Source of the DNA: Paenibacillus sp. BIHB 4019
GTDB lineage: Bacteria > Bacillota > Bacilli > Paenibacillales > Paenibacillaceae
Direction of reading: 5' to 3'
Length of the DNA stretch: 64,000 bases
Assembly (NCBI RefSeq): GCF_002741035.1
Contig: NZ_CP016808.1
Coordinates: 2,651,001-2,715,000 of the forward strand
The position numbers were made by a program, and so were the translations under genes. Below are positions 8,688-15,485 of this stretch, piece by piece; the stretch's first letter is position 1, and every line of letters starts with the position of its first letter. The notes beneath the pieces were generated by a model that had not been told where the DNA came from, searched no databases, and worked only from the letters and a program-made list of their open reading frames with translations.

Positions 8688-9758
8688 ATGAAAGTATTCA
8701 TCATAGCTGAGGCGGGTGTTAATCATAACGGCTCATTGGAGCTTGCAAAGCAGCTCGTTCATGCAGCCGCAAATGCTGGTGCGGATGCAGTGAAATTTCA
8801 AACCTTTCAAGCCTCTCAACTAGTCAGCAAACATGCTTCAAAAGCAGATTACCAGAAAAAAACGACAGCTTCTGATGAATCGCAGTTGGAAATGATAAGA
8901 AAGCTGGAGCTATCTGCAGCAGATCACGAAGAACTACAGAATGAATGTCAAAATGCGGGTATTGCGTTTATGTCGACGCCGTTCGATTTTCCAAGTCTAA
9001 CTTTATTAACAGAAAAAATGAATCTTTCGATACTCAAGATATCGTCAGGAGATTTAACTAATCTACCTCTGCTCTATAAGGCTGGGCAAAGTGGCAGGGA
9101 TATTATTTTATCGTCAGGAATATCTACTTTAGGGGAAATTGAAGAAGCGCTTGGCGCATTAGCCCATGCCTATTTATCCTTGGATGAGTTCCCATCTGAA
9201 TCCGCTTTTAGAGCAGCCTACTTCTCTGATGCTGGCCAGACTGTATTGAAACAAAAGGTTTCGTTGCTGCATTGTACGACAGATTATCCGACCTCATATG
9301 AAGATGTTCACCTAAATAAGATGCTGACTCTGAGGCAGGCTTTTGGCTTGAAAACCGGCTATTCCGATCATACAATTGGAAACGAGGTTTCAGTAGCAGC
9401 AGTGGCACTGGGAGCACAAATTATCGAGAAGCATTTTACATTGGATAAGCAAATGGAAGGGCCTGATCATCTGGCTTCGATGGACCCGGGTGAGTTAGTG
9501 AGTTTGGTGAAGCAAATTCGAAATGTCGAGCAGTCGATGGGTATTTCCTCTAAGATCCCAGCGGTTTCCGAATTACGTAACGCTGGACCTGCTCGTAAAA
9601 GCATTGTAGCTGCTGGGCCAATTAAAAAAGGAGAGATTTTGCAAGAATTTCATCTTACGTTGAAACGGCCGGGAACGGGCATTTCCCCTGCAAAATACTG
9701 GAGTATTTTAGGGAAAGCAGCTGCTAAAGATTACGAAACCGATGATCTAATAGAATGA
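8688..9758 (+). CDS. legI: LegI/NeuB-type nonulosonic acid synthase
   Basis: 356 residues. It condenses the 6-deoxy-diacetamido-mannose with phosphoenolpyruvate to form the nine-carbon sugar acid (legionaminic acid in the predicted pathway). The NeuB TIM barrel starts with IIAEAGVNHNGS and contains ADAVKFQTF (about residues 33-41), STPFDF, KISSGD and GYSDHT. A C-terminal antifreeze-like SAF domain covers about residues 296-356 (RKSIVAAGPIKKGE, LKRPGTGISP), as in complete NeuB enzymes. AAGGAGG at 8674-8680 overlaps the preceding stop and sits 7 bases before ATG. Sequence alone does not separate sialic, legionaminic and pseudaminic synthases; the neighbours indicate the legionaminic branch. Confidence 0.88.
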   Translation: MKVFIIAEAGVNHNGSLELAKQLVHAAANAGADAVKFQTFQASQLVSKHASKADYQKKTTASDESQLEMIRKLELSAADHEELQNECQNAGIAFMSTPFDFPSLTLLTEKMNLSILKISSGDLTNLPLLYKAGQSGRDIILSSGISTLGEIEEALGALAHAYLSLDEFPSESAFRAAYFSDAGQTVLKQKVSLLHCTTDYPTSYEDVHLNKMLTLRQAFGLKTGYSDHTIGNEVSVAAVALGAQIIEKHFTLDKQMEGPDHLASMDPGELVSLVKQIRNVEQSMGISSKIPAVSELRNAGPARKSIVAAGPIKKGEILQEFHLTLKRPGTGISPAKYWSILGKAAAKDYETDDLIE

Positions 9759-10390
9759 AGAGCAAATCGTGCATTATTATAGGTGGCGGCGGTCATGCCA
9801 AAGTATGTGCAGACCTATTGCTTCGGCAAGAGTACAAGATTTTGGGTTATGTTGATGTGAGCGATAAGGGTCTGCTGCTTGACACCATTCCATATTTGGG
9901 TAACGACTCAGTCGTACTTTCTTTCAATCCATCTGAGGTTGCTCTTGTTAACGGAGTAGGGAAGCTGGGAAGCTCTTTAGTAAGAAGCGAGCTGTATTTA
10001 AATTTCACCTCACAAAATTATGTATTTGAAACAATCATTCATGATTCTGCTATAGTCTCCTCTTTCGTCCAAATTGAACCTGGCGCACAAATTATGGCTG
10101 GAGCCATCGTTCAAGCAGGCAGTTATCTAGGCGAAAATGCCATTATTAATACACGGGGAGTATTGGAACATGACTGCAGAGTAGGAGCGCATGTGCATAT
10201 ATCTCCTGGAGCCATTCTTTGTGGAAACGTTAGTATTGGCGAACATACACATATCGGAGCTGGAGCAACTGTGATTCAAGGTATGTCCGTCGGGAGGCAT
10301 GCCATAGTAGGAGCAGGTGCATTAGTTCGCAAGCCCGTATTGAATCAAACTACTGTATATGGTGTTCCGGCAGAGGAGGCTCTAAGATGA
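9755..10390 (+). CDS. NeuD/PglD-type sugar acetyltransferase
   Basis: 211 residues. A Rossmann-like N-terminus (IIIGGGGHAKVCADLL) is followed by a left-handed beta-helix of hexapeptide repeats (about residues 95-195, e.g. IMAGAIVQAG, HISPGAILCG, IGAGATVIQG). This is the NeuD/PglD architecture. PglD-type enzymes N-acetylate the 4-amino group of nucleotide-linked amino sugars with acetyl-CoA, which is the step needed between LegC and LegG here. O-acetylation of the finished sugar, as in some NeuD proteins, is the alternative. It overlaps the synthase gene and the next gene by ATGA, so it belongs to the operon. Confidence 0.8.
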   Translation: MKSKSCIIIGGGGHAKVCADLLLRQEYKILGYVDVSDKGLLLDTIPYLGNDSVVLSFNPSEVALVNGVGKLGSSLVRSELYLNFTSQNYVFETIIHDSAIVSSFVQIEPGAQIMAGAIVQAGSYLGENAIINTRGVLEHDCRVGAHVHISPGAILCGNVSIGEHTHIGAGATVIQGMSVGRHAIVGAGALVRKPVLNQTTVYGVPAEEALR

Positions 10391-11436
10391 AACCTACTGA
10401 TCAACTATTTATTTCGCCCTATTCCTCTATACTTGAGGCCATAAAAGTCATTGATCGCGGATCGGTTCAAATCACACTTGTCGTTGATGAAGATCAGCGG
10501 CTGTTAGGCACAGTAACAGACGGGGATATCCGCAGAGGGATATTGAGAAATATCGGCTTAAATGATGAAGTTCGACAGGTTATGAATACACAGCCCGTTA
10601 CTTCACGCGAGGAAGACAGCAAAGAATACATTCTTTCGAGTATGCGCCATCATAATTTGAAGCAAATACCTGTGCTGGATCGTATGGGACGAGTAGTTCG
10701 TTTGCATTTGCTTGAGGAAATAATTAAACCGGAACGCTGCGATAACTGGGTAGTACTGATGGCAGGCGGGCTTGGTACGAGACTAGGAGAATTAACGAGA
10801 GATTGCCCTAAGCCTTTGCTCCTAGTGGGAAATAAACCTATTTTGGAAGTCATCCTTGAAAATTTTATTGCAAATGGTTTTCATAGATTTATGATATCCG
10901 TTAATTATAAAGCAGAAATGATTATGGCTCATTTTGAAGACGGCTCCAAATGGGGGGTCGAAATTGAATATATAAGGGAAGATAAGCGTCTGGGTACAGC
11001 AGGTGCTTTGAGTCTGCTCCCATTTGTTCCAGAAGAGCCGCTGCTTATTATGAATGGAGATTTATTGACTAAGGTTAATTTCCGTCAGCTGCTTGATTAT
11101 CATAATGATTCCAAAGGGCCAGCTACTATGTGTGTTAGGGAGTATGAGTATCAGGTTCCATATGGTGTTGTTAAGGTTGAAAATAATAGGCTTCAAAGTA
11201 TTGAAGAGAAACCGCTGCAGCGCTATTTTATTAGTGGAGGGATTTATGTCATTTCCCCCGAGGTTTTGTCTTACATACCTAGTGACACTTTTTATGATAT
11301 GCCAACGCTGTTTGAAAAACTTATAGAAGAAGGTGCCTCTACCTCGGTGTTCCCGATTAGAGAATACTGGCTGGATATTGGCAGAATGGATGATTTCAAC
11401 CGAGCAAACGGAGAATATTCGGAGGTATTCAATTGA
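10387..11436 (+). CDS. ptmE: PtmE-like CBS-nucleotidyltransferase (GDP-amino-sugar forming)
   Basis: 349 residues. Two N-terminal CBS motifs (about residues 5-115; TVTDGDIRRGIL is characteristic) are fused to a sugar-phosphate nucleotidyltransferase domain that begins MAGGLGTRLGE near 127 with PKPLL after it. This domain order matches Campylobacter jejuni PtmE, which makes the GDP-activated glucosamine that feeds the GDP-linked legionaminic acid route. The CBS pair may sense a nucleotide. ATGA overlap with the acetyltransferase gene. GTP specificity is inferred from family and context. Confidence 0.82.
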   Translation: MKPTDQLFISPYSSILEAIKVIDRGSVQITLVVDEDQRLLGTVTDGDIRRGILRNIGLNDEVRQVMNTQPVTSREEDSKEYILSSMRHHNLKQIPVLDRMGRVVRLHLLEEIIKPERCDNWVVLMAGGLGTRLGELTRDCPKPLLLVGNKPILEVILENFIANGFHRFMISVNYKAEMIMAHFEDGSKWGVEIEYIREDKRLGTAGALSLLPFVPEEPLLIMNGDLLTKVNFRQLLDYHNDSKGPATMCVREYEYQVPYGVVKVENNRLQSIEEKPLQRYFISGGIYVISPEVLSYIPSDTFYDMPTLFEKLIEEGASTSVFPIREYWLDIGRMDDFNRANGEYSEVFN

Positions 11437-12347
11437 GGGCTTTAGTCGTAGGGTACGGGTCTATTGGCGAACGTCATGCCAGAATTTTGAATAAATTGCT
11501 AGTTGAGACGGCTGTTGTCAGCAGCAGAGCAATCGATTTTCCGGTTACTTTTCAGACGTTGGAACAAGCCGTAGCAGAATTTCAGCCCCATTATATTGTT
11601 ATTGCCAATAAAACGTCAGATCATTATACGTCATTATCTATATTGGCAAGGCTTAAATGGCAGGGCAAGGTGCTTGTGGAAAAGCCGTTGTTTCATAAGA
11701 ATAAAGCATGGGACGAGAAATTGGGTTTACAAGTTTATGTAGCATACAATCTCCGGTTTCATCCTATTCTTCAGCGTTTAAAGACTCTGCTGGCGCAGGA
11801 GAAGATTTTATCTGTTGCTGCATATGCGGGACAATACTTGCCAGATTGGCGACCGCAACGGGATTACCGGCTTAGCTATTCCTCTAATAAAGAGGAGGGC
11901 GGCGGTGTACTCAGAGATTTGAGCCATGAGCTCGATTATTTGATCTGGTTGTTTGGAACATGGTCAAGGCTAACTGGCCTTGGCGGGCATTACAGCACTT
12001 TAGCAACGACAGGTGATGATATTTGTGGTGTCATGATGGAGACCCAAAAAACGCCTCTTGTGACGCTTCAACTGAATTATATGGATAGGCCTGGCCGCCG
12101 AGAAATAGTGGTTGTGACGGATCGTCATACTTATAAAGCAGATCTAACGAAAGCATCGCTTGAAACAGATGGGCAGGTGGAGCATTTTCAGGTAGAGAGA
12201 GACTTGACTTATCTTGCACAACATATGGCGATCTTGAATGATACGGTTGAACATGTATGTTCCTATAGTGAAGGTCTGCAAACCGTTCAAATGATTAATC
12301 GTATCGAGCAGGCTATCGTCAGTAAGGAGTGGGTTTATAATGAGTAG
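11433..12347 (+). CDS. ptmF: PtmF-like Gfo/Idh/MocA oxidoreductase
   Basis: 304 residues starting with TTG, which overlaps the previous stop as TTGA; GGAGGT at 11421-11426 supports it. The N-terminus has a Rossmann motif (VVGYGSIGERHARIL) and the family's EKPLF segment near residue 90. A Gfo/Idh C-terminal domain with GGGVLRDLSHELDYL follows (about 151-165). C. jejuni places ptmF between ptmE and ptmB exactly as here; PtmF is assigned to early supply of the amino sugar, but the precise reaction is not settled from sequence. The stop lies 8 bases into the next gene. Confidence 0.78.
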   Translation: MRALVVGYGSIGERHARILNKLLVETAVVSSRAIDFPVTFQTLEQAVAEFQPHYIVIANKTSDHYTSLSILARLKWQGKVLVEKPLFHKNKAWDEKLGLQVYVAYNLRFHPILQRLKTLLAQEKILSVAAYAGQYLPDWRPQRDYRLSYSSNKEEGGGVLRDLSHELDYLIWLFGTWSRLTGLGGHYSTLATTGDDICGVMMETQKTPLVTLQLNYMDRPGRREIVVVTDRHTYKADLTKASLETDGQVEHFQVERDLTYLAQHMAILNDTVEHVCSYSEGLQTVQMINRIEQAIVSKEWVYNE

Positions 12348-13050
12348 GCTGTGCACCATTTGTGCAAGAGGCGGCTCCAAGGGAGTAGAGAATAAAAATA
12401 TTCGAGACATGCATGGAAAGCCGCTGATCGCTTATAGCATTGAGGTGGCCAAGCGATCGGGATTATTTGAATATGTGGCTGTGAGCAGCGACTCTGAAGA
12501 TATTTTGCGGACCGCACTACAATGGGGAGCAGATTTTGTCATTAATCGTCCATTAGAAATGGCACTGGATACATCGGCTAAAATACCTGCTATCCAGCAT
12601 TGCGTTTTACAGGTGGAGGCTAAATTGAGTGTCGTGTTTCCGACGATTGTTGATCTAGATGCAACCTCGCCGCTTAGGACGGTTGATGATTTGATTCAAG
12701 CCGTTCAATTATTTGAGCAGCAAGATGCATCTAATCTTATCACAGGCATGCCTGCGAGGCGTTCGCCTTATTTTAATTTGGTAGAGCAAAATGAAAAGGG
12801 GTTTGTGGCGTTGTCCAAGCGGTTATCCAAGCCTGTTGTAAGAAGGCAGGACGCGCCTAAATGCTTCGACATGAATGCATCTATATATATTTGGCAAAGA
12901 GAGAAGCTTATTCATGAACCGGCGGTTTTTTATGAAGATACATTATTATATGAAATGCCGGAGGAGCGCTCGATAGATATAGACAGTCCATTGGATTGGA
13001 CTATAGTGGAATTATTAATGGATGCTAGAAAAAAAGGAGGCCCGTTATGA
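12340..13050 (+). CDS. ptmB: LegF/PtmB-type CMP-nonulosonate cytidylyltransferase
   Basis: 236 residues, NeuA-like GT-A nucleotidyltransferase. CTICARGGSKGVENKNI at residues 4-20 is the CTP-binding loop of CMP-acylneuraminate synthetases, and VDLDATSPLR and the late YEMPEERSIDIDSPLDW segment are also typical. It activates the nine-carbon acid as its CMP derivative, the donor for glycosyltransfer. There is no extra hydrolase domain of the kind seen in some NeuA fusions. AAGGAG lies at 12324-12329; the gene overlaps ptmF by 8 bases and ptmA by ATGA. Confidence 0.87.
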   Translation: MSRLCTICARGGSKGVENKNIRDMHGKPLIAYSIEVAKRSGLFEYVAVSSDSEDILRTALQWGADFVINRPLEMALDTSAKIPAIQHCVLQVEAKLSVVFPTIVDLDATSPLRTVDDLIQAVQLFEQQDASNLITGMPARRSPYFNLVEQNEKGFVALSKRLSKPVVRRQDAPKCFDMNASIYIWQREKLIHEPAVFYEDTLLYEMPEERSIDIDSPLDWTIVELLMDARKKGGPL

Positions 13051-13859
13051 TTGAAGCCTTTAGTCTAAAAGGAAAAACCGCATTTGTAACCGGAGCTATG
13101 GGGATTATTGGACAAAAAGTATGCGCGGGCCTCGCAGAAGCGGGAGCTAATATCGCAGCCATCGATTTGGATCAAGCGGCTTTGGGCAATTTTGCCGAGC
13201 AGCTTCAAGCAAAATATGCTGTAAAGGCCATTGGGATAGCGGGAGATGTATCGAACCCTGAACAGGTAGTTTCAATGGTCGATCATGCTGTAGAAGCTTT
13301 AGGGGCCATACATATTTTGCATAACAATGCTGCAAGCAAATCCTCCAATCTAGAGGAGTTTTTTGCTCCTTTCGAAGAATATTCGCTTGAACAGTGGCGC
13401 GAAGTCATGTCTGTCAATTTGGACGGGATGTTCCTAGTAGCAAAAGAAGTAGGCAAGCAGATGATCAAGCAAGGCAGTGGCGGAGCTATTATTCAAACGG
13501 CTTCTATATATGGCATTATGGCGCCTGATCATCGCATCTATGAAGGTTCATTTTATATGGGATTGCCGATTACTTCCCCAGCCGTTTATGCGGCCTCCAA
13601 GGGTGGAGTTGTCGCATTAACGCGATATTTGGCTACATATTGGTCGAAACATGGGATTAGGGTGAACACGATTACACCTGGAGGCGTGAATAGCGGGCAA
13701 AATGATGAATTTGTGCAAAACTACTCTAATCGCATACCGCTGGGACGGATGGCGGAAGCGGATGAAATGGTCGGAGCAGTTCTTTATTTGGCCTCGGATG
13801 CTTCGCGTTATGTTACGGGACATAACCTAATTGTAGATGGCGGACTGAATGCGTGGTAG
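13047..13859 (+). CDS. ptmA: PtmA-like short-chain dehydrogenase
   Basis: 270-residue classical SDR: TGAMGIIG cofactor loop (~13-20), NNAAS near 90, catalytic YAASKGG (YxxxK, ~178-184) and a C-terminal VDGG. AAAGGAGG at 13033-13040 precedes the ATG, which overlaps the ptmB stop. In C. jejuni ptmA also follows ptmB and is linked to legionaminic acid formation; its substrate is uncertain. Last gene of the operon; no clear terminator was found in the 133 bases before csp. Confidence 0.8.
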   Translation: MIEAFSLKGKTAFVTGAMGIIGQKVCAGLAEAGANIAAIDLDQAALGNFAEQLQAKYAVKAIGIAGDVSNPEQVVSMVDHAVEALGAIHILHNNAASKSSNLEEFFAPFEEYSLEQWREVMSVNLDGMFLVAKEVGKQMIKQGSGGAIIQTASIYGIMAPDHRIYEGSFYMGLPITSPAVYAASKGGVVALTRYLATYWSKHGIRVNTITPGGVNSGQNDEFVQNYSNRIPLGRMAEADEMVGAVLYLASDASRYVTGHNLIVDGGLNAW

Positions 13860-13899
13860 GCCTGATACATATGCAATGTATTCGCTTACAATAAATTGT

Positions 13900-13929
13900 T
13901 TGACAATTCTAATAACGCGGTGTTATAGT
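13900..13929 (+). promoter_or_regulatory. Sigma-A promoter candidate for csp
   Basis: TTGACA (13900-13905), an 18-base spacer and TATAGT (13924-13929). It gives a leader of about 55 bases before the csp start, which fits the leaders of cold-shock genes. Confidence 0.65.
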
Positions 13930-13992
13930 CAAATTGTGGGCCACATGAGTAAGGTGTTTCACAGTATTTGAAGATGAAGGGACTGTTTATGC

Positions 13993-14190
13993 ATGCAAGG
14001 TAAAGTTAAATGGTTTAACGCGGAGAAGGGTTATGGATTTATCGAAACTGATCAAGGCGGCGACGTATTCGTTCACTTCTCGGCTATTCAAACAGAAGGT
14101 TTCAAAACTCTTGACGAAGGCCAAGCGGTTGAATTTGACATCGTAGAAGGCGCACGCGGTCCACAAGCTGCTAACGTCACTAAATTGTAA
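13993..14190 (+). CDS. Cold-shock protein, CspA/CspB family
   Basis: 65 residues, a complete single cold-shock domain (OB fold). The RNA-binding RNP1 motif appears as [16 protein letters not shown] (3-18) and RNP2 as DVFVHFS (24-30). Such proteins bind single-stranded RNA and DNA and keep mRNA unfolded. AAGGGA at 13977-13982 is the likely ribosome binding site. It is flanked by its own promoter and terminator, so it is monocistronic and independent of the ptm operon. Confidence 0.95.
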   Translation: MQGKVKWFNAEKGYGFIETDQGGDVFVHFSAIQTEGFKTLDEGQAVEFDIVEGARGPQAANVTKL

Positions 14191-14240
14191 TCATCAGGCT
14201 GCATTAGCCAGTCTATAGGATTCATTTATATGTAACTTTA

Positions 14241-14270
14241 AGCTCCGGGCAACCGGGGCTTTTATTTTTT
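14241..14270 (+). terminator. Intrinsic terminator after csp
   Basis: AGCTCCGG, GCAA loop, CCGGGGCT (one G-U pair), then TTTATTTTTT. Confidence 0.9.
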
Positions 14271-14420
14271 GGAGCTGACGCTTAAGACAGTGAACAAGCA
14301 GGAAGTAAACCGCTCCAGCGGATATACAATGCTCGATCTTGCCATCTGCCTGCCCACCTCAACCTCTGTTCAAATCTTCGACATAAATTATTAGAAAATT
14401 CTAAATAAATAGAAAATAGT

Positions 14421-14450
14421 TTTACTATACCTCCCCTACTATGTTATAAT
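14421..14450 (+). promoter_or_regulatory. Promoter candidate for hpf
   Basis: TATAAT at 14445-14450, with TTTACT at 14421-14426 and an 18-base spacer as a weak -35. The AAAGGAGG ribosome site follows at 14461-14468. Confidence 0.55.
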
Positions 14451-14476
14451 AAGAACATGTAAAGGAGGCATGCCCC

Positions 14477-15022
14477 ATGGAATACATCATTCGAGGTCAA
14501 CATTTACAAGTGACAGATGCACTCAAGGATTATGTCGAGAAGAAGCTCGGCCGCTTAGAGAAGTATTTTGAAGCCCCTACCTCCGAAACAACCGTAACCT
14601 TATCGGTAACGAAAGGCATACACGCTGTCGAGGTCACGATTCCGATTGCCCGCAACTTTTTGAGAGCAGAGGAGAAAAGTGCCGACATGTACGCCTCTAT
14701 TGATACAGTTGTGGATAAGCTGGAAAGACAAATTCGCAAACACAAAACGAAAGTCAACCGTAGATTCCGCCATGATAGCGGTGTGAAATCGTTATTCAGG
14801 GAAGAAGGCTCCGCCGTAGGCGTTCTTGAGCATGAGGAAGAGGATTTCGAAGTCGTAAGGACAAAGAAATTTCTGCTCAAGCCGATGGATGTGGAGGAGG
14901 CCATTTTGCAAATGAATATGGTCGGCCATAACTTTTTCGTATTCGCCAATAGCTTAAATGAAGAGGTGAACGTCGTATACAAACGCGATGATGGAACATA
15001 TGGATTAATTGAACAAGGCTAA
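14477..15022 (+). CDS. hpf: Ribosome hibernation-promoting factor, long form
   Basis: 181 residues. The N-terminal RaiA/HPF domain (about 1-100; starts MEYIIRGQHLQVTDALKDYVEKK up to the helix, then the basic RKHKTKVNRRFR stretch) binds the 30S decoding site. The C-terminal domain (about 125-181; FLLKPMDVEEAILQMN, HNFFVFAN) dimerises to pair 70S ribosomes into 100S particles. Having both domains makes it the long form usual in Firmicutes. AAAGGAGG at 14461-14468 sets the ATG with 8 bases spacing. It precedes secA as in B. subtilis. Confidence 0.95.
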   Translation: MEYIIRGQHLQVTDALKDYVEKKLGRLEKYFEAPTSETTVTLSVTKGIHAVEVTIPIARNFLRAEEKSADMYASIDTVVDKLERQIRKHKTKVNRRFRHDSGVKSLFREEGSAVGVLEHEEEDFEVVRTKKFLLKPMDVEEAILQMNMVGHNFFVFANSLNEEVNVVYKRDDGTYGLIEQG

Positions 15023-15060
15023 TAGAAGGCCAGTCGTACTTATACATTTATTGCAAATTC

Positions 15061-15103
15061 AAGCCTTTCCTCCTGCGGGAGGGAGGGCTTTTTCATTTTT
15101 TTA
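15061..15103 (+). terminator. Intrinsic terminator after hpf
   Basis: AAGCCTTTCCTCC and GGAGGGAGGGCTT pair with two G-U pairs around a TGCG loop, followed by TTTTCATTTTTT. Confidence 0.88.
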
Positions 15104-15110
15104 TGAAATA

Positions 15111-15253
15111 TTGGGAAAGGATATAATTTTCCCGCCCTTTCTCTCTATTTCTCGGAATGAAACGCGCTGCGCCGTCAAAGGACGGTGACAGCCATTTCAC
15201 CCTCGAAACGGCAGATTAACCGCCAGAGGACGGCTTCAGCCGTTTACGCTTGA
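15111..15253. repeat. Interspersed palindromic repeat, locus 1 (two core copies)
   Basis: A spacer-like part (GGGAAAGGATAT at 15113-15124 and CTCTATTTCTCGGAATGAAA at about 15143-15162) is followed by core a (15158-15204) and core b (15203-15252). Each core is a nested dyad: inner CCGTC/GACGG or CCGCC-AGA-GGACGG, and in core b an outer AAACGGC/GCCGTTT, ending GTTTACGCTTG. The same sequence recurs at 35755-35856 and 47315-47368. It fills much of the 463-bp gap between hpf and secA. No protein-coding potential was seen. Confidence 0.75.
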
Positions 15254-15305
15254 CATGGTGTATTTAACCATAGGGGAGAGAGCCGCTTTTTAATAGGAAG
15301 TCGTT

Positions 15306-15334
15306 TTGATTTCGCCCTCTGCGCGATGTATAAT
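15306..15334 (+). promoter_or_regulatory. Sigma-A promoter candidate for secA
   Basis: TTGATT (15306-15311), 17-base spacer, TATAAT (15329-15334). About 145 bases of leader follow, with a short GC hairpin (AGGCG-ATA-CGCCT, 15353-15365) running into TTTTT that could act as a weak attenuator. Confidence 0.65.
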
Positions 15335-15485
15335 GAACTCAGTTGAATACGTAGGCGATACGCCTTTTTTCCTTTTGGTAAAAATGGTTATATTCTTACC
15401 TGAAAATAATGGTGATGCGTTGCGGTGCATCCTGCAAACTGTTACAATTTAAGGCAAACAAGCGTAAGGTGAAAGGGGAAGCCCC

